Shown here in pieces: positions 11,427-24,400 of a stretch of DNA of 64,000 bases. A model generated the notes under the pieces. The model worked only from the letters and a program-made list of their open reading frames with translations, had not been told where the DNA came from and made no database searches. Positions within the stretch are counted from its first letter, which is position 1. Each line of letters starts with the position of its first letter. The position numbers and the translations under genes were made by a program. The DNA is taken from NCBI GenBank assembly GCA_009103225.1, contig RHPI01001737.1:900899-964898 (forward strand), in the 5' to 3' direction. Source of the DNA: Chlorokybus atmophyticus (lineage: Eukaryota; Streptophyta; Chlorokybophyceae; Chlorokybales; Chlorokybaceae).

Positions 11427-13192
11427 ATGGTGAGATGGCTTGCAGGTAGCAGCTCTTCACAAGGACCACCACCCTTTCTTACCAAGACATATGACATGGT
11501 GGATGATCCAGACACAGATTCGATCGTTAGCTGGGGTGCTGAAGACAACAGCTTCGTGGTTTGGAAACCTGCAGAGTTTGCGCGCGACCTGTTGCCTCTT
11601 CACTTCAAGCACAACAACTTCTCATCATTTGTTCGACAGCTCAATACTTATGTACGTGCTTGTTACTTTCAAGTGCACCAAACACGAATTGCAGTGTCAG
11701 GTTATTCCAACATTTTTACACGGCGTACTCGACCATCAACACATCATAATATTGGTGTTTGCATGCAGGGTTTTCGGAAGGTAGACCCTGATCGTTGGGA
11801 ATTTGCAAATGAAGGCTTTCTCAGAGGGCAGAAGCACCTGCTGAAAGACATTCACAGACGGAAACCTACCCAGCAGACTGCTGGGCAACAACTTTCTGGG
11901 GCCATTGAGGTAAGTACAGTTGTTGAGCTTGTGCTTGTTATTACTGCGCAAGTGCAACAGCTTAGGTGAGCCGTCCGTCCCCGTTTGTTGCCCATCAGGT
12001 TGGGAAGTTTGGTGTTGAAGATGAAGTGGAGCAGCTGAAACGAGACAAGAACTTGTTGATGCTGGAGTTGGTTCGTTTGCGCCAAAAACAGCAGAACACC
12101 GAGCATGAAGTACAGGATGTTAAGAAGAGCATGGCAGCGCTGGAGCAGTCGCAGCGTCAGCTGATGCAGTTCGTAATGAAGGTTGCGCAAAACCCTCAGT
12201 ACCTGGAGCAGGTACGCAATGTGCAAGTAGCTCACAGCACAGTTCAATTGGCTTGCTGCTTTCGCGGCAAGCTTGGTGACGTATTGCTTGTTTGGTTGCA
12301 TGCACATGCTGCACACAGTGCGCGACCAACCCCATAATGGCCTGATGTCATGCAGCTGATTTTTTGCCATTGTCAGGTCCTGATGCAGCAGAAACAGTTA
12401 AGCGAACAACAGCGTCTTGCTCGCCGGAAGCGGCAAAGGAGATTGCCCGGACACGACGACGTGTCCACGGCAGACAGCATTCCAGGGCAGCAGGCGCTTG
12501 TTCAGTACAACTCGAGCCAATCAATGTTTGACACTTCAGACATGCTCGCCGCGCTCATCGATAACGATCACTATCCAGCGCCACCGGCACCGGCACCGGC
12601 GACAGGCGGCGTGCTCTTGGATGAGCTTACCACTAGTTCTGGACAGAACCCAACATCATCTACCTCGAACAAGTCCCCAAGGACCAGCGGCCAAAGCCAG
12701 CCCAACGGCAGTACCTCAGAGTTCTCATCGCCCCTCAAACCGCAAGAGAATGGAGCTGGTACGCACACCCTTTCGTCACATGCGCTCGCTTGTATAGCAC
12801 CAGCTGCTGCAACTGGCGCTTGACTGCATTAATTGTTATCCCTTGTTTGATTAACTCTTGTTTGATACTTCGTTCTTCTGAATGTTGCAGTGGTTAAGAT
12901 GGAGGAAGAGGAGCAGACTCCAGACGATATCCAAGCGCTTCTGAGATTGAACTCCAGCCAACCGGGCAACGAAAACTTCTGGGATTCTTTGCTGGCTGGC
13001 GAAGGCACGCCCATGGGTGAAGCCACCAACATGGCAGGCATATCTGCAACGACTTCAGAAATTATCGATGCAGCCCTGGCAAACCAGCAACTGGATCAAA
13101 CTCCAAGCTGGGCCACAGACAGCTTCACGGACCAGTTACGGGACATCATCCCACCATCATCTACAGCCGCCGGGCGTGGAAGCCTGGTTTAA
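11427..13192 (+). CDS. HSF: Heat shock transcription factor (HSF)
   Basis: HSFs trimerise under stress and bind nGAAn repeats to switch on chaperone genes in the nucleus. Five exons: 11427-11651, 11769-11909, 11999-12211, 12377-12758 and 12891-13192 (420 aa). The winged-helix DNA-binding domain occupies about residues 15-110; it shows [33 protein letters not shown] and [15 protein letters not shown]. An intron splits it after NTY, a position used by plant HSFs. The HR-A/B coiled coil covers about 123-195. A basic nuclear localisation signal, RRKRQRR, lies at 209-215 with one extra basic start. A class-A-like activator motif NFWDSLL lies at 349-355 within an acidic tail. The ATG at 11427 was chosen because the conserved domain follows closely; an upstream noncoding exon is possible because CTTGCAG precedes GTAGC. 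Confidence 0.92.
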
Positions 13193-14574
13193 CTTTTGGT
13201 ATCAGGCAGCCCAAGGCTGCGTCTTTCTAATCTAATCGGCTGCTTGCTTTATCACTGGCATGCGTAGGTAGCGTTGCGCCCACGAGCGCTGTTGGGTAGT
13301 AGTAGTCACTGTAATAGTACTTTAACATTGCCCTGTAAAGGATTTCTTTCGCCTCCAGTAATGTGGCGCTATGCGTATTTGTAGTGCTGAGTGCGACAGC
13401 AGCCCAACCTCAGTAAATACATGCAGACTGCTTGCTAGTTCGGCACTTGTTTGTCCACAAGCCCCTGTGCAGGGGCTTGTGGACAGTTTGTCGTGCTGAT
13501 TGTCTGAACAGCAATGTGGCTAACTCAACCTGCTTATAAGCAACCGCACGGGAGCTGTTTGCTGGTGTCTATGCGTGATAGGTAAAATACAGGGACCGGA
13601 TTACAAGCCTGCTCACGAGCAGAAGCATACTTGTTAACCGCTGTTTAAACAGTGATCGTGTGAGTATGGTGCCAACCAAAGGCAAGCAGTGCAGCAAATG
13701 TGTTGCTGCCTCCCCATTTCATGACTACTACGGTGTACTGGTGCTAACAACCCTTGAGCTGATTGCCTTTGTCTAACACAGAATGCACATGCTTGTTTGG
13801 TTACCAAGCATTGCGCACAAGCGTTAGCTATGCTAGGAGCGCAGTACACCAGCAGAAGTGCCCGCATCCTGCATGCATCGAGCTTAGTGACACGCTTGCT
13901 TCTGTGCACAGGACGCCTTGTGTACAGGTAGTTACGCATGCATGTTGACTAAGGGGGTAAGGGCAATAGCAAAGGTAGCTACCTGGTTTGTGTGATAGCC
14001 CGGTGGTTAAACAAGTTGCTGGCATGTGGGACTGTGCTTGTGCGTGCGTATTTCATGTAGGCCGTGCAGTGGTAAGTCACATGCACAGCATTGCATATAT
14101 AATCTACACTTGTCATCTTTTGCCATATTTGGCCTACTGCTAGCCACAGGTGTCGTTGTCTTCGTCCTCGTCGTCGGCGCCGGCGTCGTTGGCGTCGGCG
14201 GAGGCCGAGTTGTTAAAGGCGGAGGCGGAGGCGGAGGCGGACGCGAGCGTGTACCTTATGAACGGAAAAGCGGGCGCAAGGCTTCAAAAATCACAGTGCC
14301 TTTAACAGGTGAGAGACACAGGCTGGGTGACTGACAGCTAGGTGACTGCTTTCGCTGTTGCGGTTTTTCTTGAACAGCAGCACACTTGTGCTGTGTACAT
14401 GTTGCTTTACGGAGCACGTTTTAGCCAGCATGTTGCAGCAAGCATGCAGATGACACCGTTACTTTGCCGCCCCATTTTCTATTCCCTGCATTGTTCAAGC
14501 CTTGCAGTTACAACGACGATTGTTATGCTGTGCAGCATTTAGCTCAGGCAATCAGTCACAGAGACGAGCCAGGC
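13193..14574. other. Intergenic between HSF and the GH31 gene
   Basis: The first part should hold the HSF 3' UTR, with a strong hairpin listed separately. At 14150-14260 there is GTC/GGC- and GGAGGC-rich low-complexity sequence. It could be part of a 5' untranslated exon of the downstream gene because it lies between AG and GT splice-like sites. No supported coding exon was found. Confidence 0.4.
13452..13485. other. Perfect 16-bp stem hairpin downstream of HSF
   Basis: Positions 13452-13467 are the exact reverse complement of 13470-13485, leaving a 2-base spacer. The arm begins TGTCCACAAG. It lies 260 bases after the HSF stop codon, so it may sit in the 3' UTR or mark the end of the transcript. 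Its function is not known. Confidence 0.7.
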
Positions 14575-17500
14575 ATGGCGACTGTCGGCGGTGTCATTCT
14601 GCGGCTGATCTGGGGTGTTGTCGGCGCTTATGCTTTCTTCTCCATACCAGAATGGTCCAACAACTTTCAGGTAACACTGCGATTCGCTGGCGTCTGAGAG
14701 AAAAGCTCCCTCATGCTCAGTGATCGCGATGCCTGCAATGCCCTCCCAGCCTTGCAGAGCATGTCCATACAATATTGAGCATCCCACAGTGCCTGCCACT
14801 GCGTTGCAAGTACCATCATTGAGTGGTTACTGTGCCCTGCACGAACCATGGCATGGCATTGGCCATATGGAAATGAGAGTCACTGACTGATCATGCATAC
14901 AGATGTGGTGGACTGCGGCGGTGACGTCTCCCGAGTCACTGCGGTTTCAGCGCGCGGTTGGTCAATTTACGGTTTCATGGGACGGGAGCGTGTTTGATGT
15001 GAGGCACAGTGATGAGCTGAGCCGCAGCCTGTGGTCGTCCATGGCCGGCAAGCCCTTCTTGATACCCGGCAGCGGTGAGCTGCATATCAGGTTTGAGGCA
15101 TGCATGGTTGTTCATCCCAAACGGCACACAGATGCTTGTGCTTGCTTCTGTTCCTCTCTGTATACATGACAATGTAGGCTGACACACTGACTTCTCCATT
15201 CGTGTCATCAGTAACAATGTTGTCGCATCTTGTGAACGGAGCCATGCATGTCTTGCATGCTTGTGTGTATGCTTAGTGTCACAATAGTCATCATGTGTAG
15301 TCATCATGTGTAGTCATCTCATTAATATCATTCTCCTTTGTTGCAGGGCTATTGATGCCAATTATGAAATTACCGACAAGTGGTCAGGGAAGCTGCTGCA
15401 TCAATCCCTCGATAGCGTTGAGGACGTATCCGACAAGCAGCTCATTATTAGCGGCCGCTTCTGGGAGGACCGCGACGACAATGTCACCTACTCCTTGAGC
15501 ATCCAAGCAATGACAGAGCACACTCTGGCCTTCAAGGCCACCTGGGAACGGTATGCGTGTGAGCGGGTGTACTTGTGTCTGTGTGCAAGTGTGTCCATTC
15601 GCCTAAGTGTGTGTGCGCGTCTGTGTGTGCGTGTTGAAGCAAATGACTATAGCATAGTATCCATGAACAACAAGCTTGTACATGTTGTTATCTATAGATT
15701 TCGCAATCCTTGGGATGATCCAGAGTACACGTACGCGCCGCTGCAGCGCATGGCGCTGCATTTCTCCTGCGAGAAGCAGGAGCAGTTCATGGGGCTTGGC
15801 TCGCAATTTTCATACTTCAACTTCAAGGGCAAGCGCGTGCCTGTCCTCACCTCTGAGCAAGGGGTATGCTGTCTCTGTTGCTATCACGAACAGCACAGCT
15901 GTAATCACTCAACCAGTCACCTTCGCGCAGGTTGGCAGAGGCTTATGGCCCCTTACCGACCTCCTCAACTGGTTTTACAGCGGAGCTGGCCGTGAATGGT
16001 CGGCAACATACTCTGCGGTCCCTTACTACATCTCGTCTTTGAGCCGGTCACTATTTCTTGAAGGTGAGTGTGCGCGCGCTTTCGCGTGTGTGTGTGCATG
16101 TGTGCGCGTACGTGCTCAATCCCTCAACTTTGCAAGTGTAAATGATGAAATGGAAGATGCAGGCTCAGATACAACGTTTCTCTTGCAGGCAACGACTACT
16201 CCGTCTTTGACTTCCGCAAGCAGGACAGAGTGACTGTGGAGTCTCTTGCTGATAGGCAGGTGTTTCGCTGGCGCGTGATTGCGGGAGCTACGCCTGCTGC
16301 TGTCATCAAGGAGTACACATCGCATGTTGGGCGCATGAAGCCGCTGCCGGATTGGGCGCATCGTCGTGGGGCAATTGTTGGGTTGCAGGTAGTGTGTGCG
16401 CGCGTTTGAATGTGACATATTCACTCGCTCAGGCAGCTGTTGAAACTCCAACCTAACAGGGAGGCACGAGCACTGTCATGAGAAATTATGAAGCTCTCAA
16501 AGCAGCTGGGACTCCAATTGCCGCCCTTTGGCTGCAAGACTGGTCGGGGCAAAGAATCACCCCTTTCGGCAAGAGACTATGGTATGTCTTGTGGCTCGTG
16601 CAGTGCTCTTTCTTGCTCTCTCTCATGTCATAGTGCCATTGCATGTGCACATTGCACATGCACACCTGAGCCGAACGAGCATGTAGGTGGAACTGGGAGC
16701 TGGATGACCAACGGTATCCCAACTGGGGTGAAATGCTTTGCCAGCTGGACAGCGAAGGCGTGCGTGTCATGACATACACCAACCCGCATCTGGTTGATGT
16801 CGAGGAGAAGGGGTATTTCAAACGCAATCTTTTCAGGTATGCTGAGACAGTCTGTTGCCCTCTTTGGAACGTGGTCATGGTTATGCTTTGCACATAAAGA
16901 AACTGAGAATGTTTGGCTTGCAGGGAGGCTGCGGACCTCGGTTGCCTTGTGAAGAACAAGACAGGGCAGCCATTCCTGGTGCAAAGCGCAACGCCAGACT
17001 TCCAGCTTGCTACCGTGGACTTCACCAGCGAGTTCTGCACAGACTGGTTAGTCAATGAGCCGCCATCAGTCTCATGCATCAGTGTGAGTGTGGCACGCAC
17101 ATTTATGCGCATGCGTGTGTTAACATGCGCGTGTGTGTATGCGTGTGCGTACATGTGTGCATTTGTGTTGTCATGCATGCGTCCTTACCCTTAGCCTTGC
17201 AGGTACGTCAACATCATCCGCAAGAATTTGCTGCAGAGGTTTTCTTGCCAAGGAGGTGACGGAAGCTCTCGCGAGGTGCATGTTGCTGGCTGGATGGCCG
17301 ATTTTGGTGAGTTGGTCACCCAGTCACTATAAAGCTCACATCTGTAGCTGTAAGACAACTGATGCGGTGCATGTAAATGTGGTTACACACATGGTCAGTT
17401 ATCCCATGACAGGTGAACACTTGCCATGGGACGGTCAACTTCACTCCGGCGAACCTGCGCATCAAGTGCACAGCAGGTATGTGTCTCAGAGCACCTTCCC

Positions 17501-18705
17501 GCCAGCCTTCGGTTGCCTCACAGCGTTACAGTTACAGTTAACTGCACTCAGGTATCCTCAAGATTGGGCTGCTGTGAATGCGCGAGCCATTGCTGAAGAG
17601 GGGCTTGAGGATGATATCGTGTTCTTTTCAAGATCCCGCTCCACCCTCAGGTGCATGCTGCTCTATATCGCAAGACTCCTTGATGCTGAAACAGCTAAGG
17701 CCCAGTAGCAAGTCATATACTAGCCAGCTGGCTTGACAACATGCCTTACCACAACCAATCTATCTTGTACACAACCCTGTGCACACGGTCGCAGCTCGCA
17801 GTACTCCCGGCTTTTCTGGAACGGTGATCAGCTGGTGACTTGGGACGCACATGATGGCATAAAGACGGCGCTGATGGCCACGCTGACGGCGGGGCTGTCT
17901 GGTGTCACGCTAACGCACAGCGACATTGGCGGGTACACCATGCTCAACTCGTGGTACGGCATCTCGTATCTACGCAGCAAGCAGCTGCTCCTGCGCTGGA
18001 TGGAGCTCTCAGCATTTGCAGACGCCGTCTTTCGTAGCCACGAGGGCAACCGCCCTGCAGACAGCGTTCAGGTACACAGTGCTGAGCAGAAAGCTGTCAC
18101 GTATGCACTTCCAGACCCACGCACATTCGTTTCATCCCCTCACTCCGGCACTTGCTTCCACGTGTTGAATGAAGGCTTGCAGTGTGAACGCTGGTCAATG
18201 TCTAACTATCCGTTTGAACGTGCAGGTATACACCGATGAGGAGACCATGTCTAGCTTTGCCTTGTTTGCCCAAGTACACGCAGCCTTGGGAGACTACCGG
18301 GCAACGCTGATGGAGGAAGCGTTCGAGACTGGTACGCCCATCACGCGGCACATGTGGCTTCACTACCCCGATGATGCCGACGTCCTCTCGCCCACCCAGC
18401 AGTTCCTTCTGGGCAGGGACCTGCTGGTGGCCCCCGTGATGGACGTCGACAAGACCACTGTAGCGGTCTATTTGCCCGCTGGAGAGGCGTGGAGCGATGT
18501 CATCACCGAGCACGTGTATGGGCCCCTTGACAAGGGCGCCACCTTCACTTTGGATGCTCCACTAGGCCAGCCAGGTCTCCTTATGCGGCGAGGCGCCTCC
18601 AAGCTCGCGCGTGAGGCGGCCTTGAGAGTGAAGAAATTGCTGTCGAGTGGGAAGGCTGCACTCGCACGGGAGGCGGCCTCATCTCGCAGTGCTGAAGAGC
18701 TGTGA
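14575..18705 (+). CDS. GH31 glycosidase, sulfoquinovosidase-like
   Basis: GH31 sulfoquinovosidases (E. coli YihQ type) release sulfoquinovose from the plant sulfolipid head group. Fourteen exons: 14575-14670, 14903-15090, 15347-15550, 15698-15863, 15931-16063, 16189-16388, 16460-16581, 16687-16836, 16924-17046, 17203-17306, 17413-17476, 17552-17650, 17795-18071 and 18226-18705, giving 801 aa. Residues 7-25 form a hydrophobic segment, so the protein may be secreted or membrane-anchored. The motif QDWSG-x-R (355-361) matches the region used for substrate recognition in YihQ. WMADFGE carries the expected nucleophile Asp494, split by an intron. The acid/base region reads TWDAHDG, with Asp570 the likely residue. 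THSDIGGYT and SHEGNRP also match this subfamily. A broader alpha-glucosidase activity cannot be excluded by reading alone. Confidence 0.88.
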
Positions 18706-21401
18706 TCGCAGCAACGCCATGGTTATGTAGTCACCCCGTCGTGTTGGGAGGACCTTCAATGCCATGATGCGACGCGCCTGATGGGTGCAAACAAATCGCA
18801 CTGCCGTGAAATAAGAATTATGTCTACGCGCTTGCGAGGCTTCGGGAGTGGAGAGTTTGGGCATTGTGTGGTTGAATCCATACATTCCAATCACACAGTT
18901 CAGATGCATGTTGCCACCTGCGCTCTGCAGATTGGCCTTTGCTGCTGCTGTTTCTACTGCCCTAGCATGCTACCTGACGGTCTCAGTCTCAGTGTAGAGC
19001 TGTCTTGGGGCAAGCCTTATTACATATTGTTGTAAGATACCTTGTCCCCCACGCTATTTGCATTGCTTGGCTTGCATTTTATGCGTGTGTGAGCTGCTGG
19101 CTTGTTTGCATGACTACCTTGAGCTTATCGTAGCTCTTATGTGAGGTATTTAAATGTGAACAAACCCGCTGTCTGCATACATCCCTCGGCTGCTGCAGGT
19201 TACCACCCTACCTTTCCCATCTCCCTGCTGGCACCCACTGCTATGGCACGCATGCACGCACACACAGGGTAGTGGTTACCTAGTTGGTTGGCTTATAAAC
19301 TAACACCCCGGCCAAATTTGTAGTTGTCGCTGTGCTGTGTTATCTACTTGCCGTTGGCCTTGCATGATCTCTCATACCGTATACATGCCGCTGTACTCTG
19401 CAGGTACTGCTGCTGCTACTGCGCCTGTTGTCGGCATTGTGCTTGGTTGGTTGGTGTGCACTTAGCCAGCCAGCCCCTTAGCGCTAGGGTTTGTACTAGA
19501 ACTGTGGGTTGTGCGTGATGTTGTTTACAAAAGATGCAAGAGGGAATGCATAACATGCAAACCTACGTGCACATGCAATTCAGCCAACACCGTGTGCTTG
19601 ACTGTGCGCTTGCTTGTGTGCTACTACTGGGACCCTCTCTTTTACCTTATACATCACGATTACGGCCATACACGCTTCAGGTACCACACCTTGCATGCGG
19701 CTATACTAGCATACAATCTTTTATACACCCTCAAAAACAAGGTATAATACAATACAAGTCATCTCATCTTGAACTCAATTGTTGCACATGGTTTGTAGCA
19801 TATCAACCATTAAGTGTGTCAGCGTTTCATACGCATTTTTGCGTCAGTATTGTCAATCGGGTAATGCGTATTCAAGTAAGATGCACTTACTTGCGTTAAT
19901 CAATTTTTGAAGGATTGTGCATTACCGGCGCCTTGACCACTAGGCTATGGCAGCAAAAGTCGCTGCTATAGGAGGAGCCACATGTCTCATATATGCCCCA
20001 TCCCATATATGTTACAAATTGTTTTTGACGCAGCCATTTTTATGTTTTTCTTTGAACCACAATGTAAATCTAATAAAAATGTATACATGATCCCTGCGTA
20101 GATCACGTGAAACATGCACATGCACAAGATATGACACTTGCAACTTGAACACATGATGTGCCACGAAACTTTCAAGTTCACCAATTGCCGAGTTTTCAAG
20201 TTTAAGCTTTTATTCCAAGTTGTACACCAGCATAAAATTTGCGTATGAATGTCGTATCGGTATATTAGTATGCCGCACACAGATGAGGCCAATTGCGATA
20301 ATTGTAATGATCGCATGATTTTGATATCTTGATCATAAACCGTTTTTAATATTTAATACATAGCTTGTCAAAGTATGACACATGTATGCTGTTTTAAGTA
20401 CATATTAGCGACATATATAATTGTTACAAGGGTAAATAAAAATGCATGTCACATAGAGTGAAGAGAAGAATCCCATTTCCCCCATCAATACTCTGTATTG
20501 CTGCCCTGTATCTGCTGTGCTTGTAACTCACATGATGTGAATTGTATTGCAGCAATGCCATACCGGGGGGTAAAATGCAATGTGGGTACATTGGGGGTAC
20601 ATTGGCAAGGTGCAAATGGCAACCGCAACAGCACATGATGCTGCCCATCAATGCGAGTTGCACAGGTACCAGGTATGCGCGGTGCCGACATGTCGACGCC
20701 AGTCAGCGCAGGCACGTACGCATTAGGGTTTATTTGCAGCGTGGCCCGCGACGTTTTCCAGCGGCGTGGCAGCGGCGGCGGCGGCGGGCGGCGAGGAGGA
20801 GAACGAGGAGGAGCCGGAGGAGGAGGAGGGTGTGTTGTTGCAATACGACGGCTGAGCACAGAGGCGGCTGCTTGGCTGCGTGTCTGAGCTGGGTGGCATG
20901 GCGGCCCCGCATTTCTGATTGAGCACAACAGCAGCTGCACCAGCAGCAGCGCAGACGCTGAAGTGCTGAATCCTGTGGGTGAGTCGCATGCTGTACTGTC
21001 GGCAAATACGGTATTGTCGGCGGATCTAAGTGCATGCCAAGCAGATCTGTGTGCCATCAAGTGGCCATGCAGTGCAATGCCTCAGCCCATGCCGGTAACT
21101 CAAAGGCTCGTGATGTTTATTGAGCTCCGTCTCACGAACTGCCGTCACAATGGGGCTTTCTCCTGTCCACAGAGTTGTTGTTCTGACGGTTTGACAATGA
21201 CACGATTGATTGTTCCAAGCAGGAAGTAGCAAGAAAGGTGGAGTTTGCAGCCATGCGTGCTGAGCCTGGACACAATCTTGTTGCAATGCAGGCATGAACG
21301 CCAGTAAGTACAACTGTCAAATGCCAGCTAGCACCAACAAGCTGTACAATTGATGCTAGATGCTCATGCATTGGTGTTCAGCCGCGTGACAAAGCCCACC
21401 C
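18706..21401. other. Long intergenic region, partly AT-rich
   Basis: This is 2.7 kb between the GH31 stop and the Ariadne start. The part from about 19740 to 20460 is AT-rich. Positions 20750-20835 form a strongly GC-rich GGC/GGA low-complexity block that may lie near the Ariadne transcription start. A plus-strand frame there opens with MSTPVSAGTYALGF but has no partner exon I could find. No gene is supported. Confidence 0.45.
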
Positions 21402-24400
21402 ATGTCACTGCTTGACGATGGGTACATGGACTCGGACTCCGACAATCAGCAGTATGATTACGGAGATGCGCACTATCTTGGCGAGGAGGAAGATCCTCCC
21501 TTGAACGCGCGTGCGCCAGCCTGCGATCATGACTGGAAGGCATGCTGGCTGCTAATATCATGTTTTGCTCTTGATCACGTACTTGTCGGTAACCAGTGCG
21601 TGCATGTTGCCATCGCCAATACTTGTCCATCTGTTCAGGTCATTGATGCAAAATGCGTGAAGGATGCACAGGTAAGGACTTGTTCCGAATAGTTCAGCTC
21701 CTTGAGATGCATTTGGCATGTTCTTGCATGGCAACGTGAACAAGGTGCCACTCCATCAATGACTTTCTGACAGGCTCGCGACCTGGCAACGATCATGGAG
21801 CTGATGAGTTTGAACCCGTACCAAGCGCGTGCGTTGTTGATACATTTCCGATGGAATGTCGAGAGTTTGCTGGGTGCCATGGCTGAGAAGGGGCAAGAGC
21901 AGCTGTTTCGGGATGCTGGAGTGCCATCGCGTGTCCACGCTTTCGAACAGGGTTCCCACATGGAAGTTGTGGACTGCCCCGGCTGTTTGGAGTCGGTCCA
22001 CAGGGAGCTAACCACCACAATGGACTGCGGCCACACGGCATGCAACCCTTGTGAGCCTTGGTTGATTGACGCTCACAAGTGCATGCTGTGCACCCATCTC
22101 TGAAGCCAGTGGGGATGCCAGCTGAGTGCACTTTCATCCCCTAGATATGCTGACAGGCTATTACAGTTCTTCATCATAAACTGCATTCACGCTCATGTCA
22201 CAAGGCAGTACCTTGCACAAAGCGGTTGTCTGCTTCTATCCTGGACATACTTGCTCTTACACATGCACTTACTGTGTCTCGCAACTCTGGATGGCAGCAC
22301 AGGTTCACACATCTGGCAATCTTGGCTTGTTCACTCGTAGCTTGAAGCAGTTTGGTTGCTTCTTGCACCGTGTTGCTTTACCCACTACGACATACAGTTT
22401 ATTGGCATCCATATCATGAACAGGCTGGACGCAGCACTTCTTAATCAAGATCAAAGATGGACAGAGCAAGCGCTGCCTGTGTATGGCGTTCAAGTGCGGT
22501 CTGGTGTGCAATGAAGAGAAAGTGCACGCTCTGGTCAGCGCTGTTGATGTGAAAGCTGCTGCTAAGTACAACAGAGCGTTGGTAGAATCCTACATTGAAG
22601 ATAATGCCCGCGTCAAATGGTGCCCCAGGTGATACTATGTAAATGTGTCGAACAGTAACTTTACAAACAGCAATGTGTGTTACTATTAGATTAAACATTA
22701 TGACACGGAATGTTGTTATTTGTTCTTTTGTGTTTTGACTTGTGCTGTGTGGGAAGGGCAGGTATGCAAGCTGTAGTTGTAACCAAACTTATGCGTTGCA
22801 GCACTCCTCATTGTGGCAATGCCATCCGCGTAGATGGCGAACCGTATCTGGAGCCGTTGTGTTCGTGCAGCCACCGGTTCTGCTTCAACTGCGGGAGCGT
22901 CCCCCATTCGCCTTGCTCTTGCGAGATGTGGAGATTGTGGGAGGTGAAGTGCAGGGACGAGTCGGAAACGTATCACTGGCTGACCGCCAACACAAAGCCC
23001 TGCCCGAAATGCACAAAGCCGGTGCTTTTCAGAAGATGGAGTATTCGTTTGAAGTATTCTTTTGATCTGCCTGCCATGACCGTCTCATGATGTCACTTCT
23101 GCTCCTCGTAGGTGGAAAAGAGTGGTGGCTGCAACCTGGTAGCGTGCATGTGCGGGCAGGTAAGATACCAGCAAACATCGATTATGGCAGCACCATTCAA
23201 GTGCTGAGTGATATCTGCTAGTCTCTGACAGACACGCTGTTTTGTTGCGCCATAGTTGTGTGTGCACATAGGTTTGGTGCACTTCAATTTGATGCAAGAC
23301 TTCAACATGCCCTAAGCGTTTTATACGCGCGTATCTGTGTGACAAGCAGTGCCATGTTGTTCAGGCGTTCTGCTGGCTTTGCGGCACTGCGACAGGACGG
23401 GAGCACACGTGGACTTCCATTGCGGGGCACAGCTGCGGCCGATTCAAGGAGGAGAAAGAAAAGGCCGCAGCACAAGCATCGCGGGACCTGCAGCGCTATC
23501 TTCACTACCATAGCAGATGGAAGGTTTGAGCTTTCCACTGAATGTGGCATATGCCGCATTGTCAGATTTGTGTTGCAACCATAGCAAATTCGGTTGGTTT
23601 GCAGGCCCATATGGATTCTCAGAAGCTGGAACAGAAGCAGAAGGAAAACACAGAGGCCAAGATTGCCCGACTGGAAGAGTCCGACTCCACCGTGCGTGGC
23701 TACTCGTGGCTGACCAATGGGCTGCTGCAGTTGTTTCAATGTCGCCGAGTGCTGGCGTACTCCTACTGCTTCGCCTACTATATGTTTGGGAGCGAACTGT
23801 TTGCGGATGAGATTACCGAACAGCAGAATTCTATTAATCAGAACTTGTTTGAGGATCACCAAGAGCAGGTGTGATGGGTTTATGTGACAGTAGTATCTGT
23901 CTTCAAGCATTAGTTGTACCGGTGGTGGCTATTAACAGATGTTGTGCAGTTGGCAGAGACTGTTGAAAGACTAAGCAAAACTTTGGAGACACCCATAGAC
24001 TGCATAGATGAAGAGGTTCGCATGCAAGTGGTCAACCTAACTGGGCTCGCGGACACACGTTGCTGCAGAATGTAAGTGGCACATCCTGCGGCACGCACAG
24101 ATGGAATGCGTGCATGCGTGTGTGTTTGCGTGCTTGTGTCCATGTTTGTTAATACGCACATGCACGCGTGTGCGTGCATGCGTGCGTGCGTGGGCGTGCT
24201 GCACTGGGAAGCCATGCTGCGAGTAGCGGTTGTTGGCCGTGCACCTTTCCATGCTAAGTGTAGATGCTTTACAGGTATGATATAGTGGAGAATGAGCTGT
24301 TGGGTGTCCTGCAGCTGCACACGCATCACATCGCTCCATACAGGAGTCAGAACATTGTCATCCGCACGGCGAGCACGCCATCCCCGTCACCCCGCACCGC

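Noticed and set aside
14026-14334. Gly-rich open frame upstream of the GH31 gene
   Set aside because: It is a GGC/GGA low-complexity run with no partner exons and a better GH31 start lies downstream.
23302-23910. 202-codon minus-strand open frame
   Set aside because: It is the shadow of Ariadne exons 8 and 9 on the other strand; the same shadow reappears at 33356-33985 because of the copied segment.
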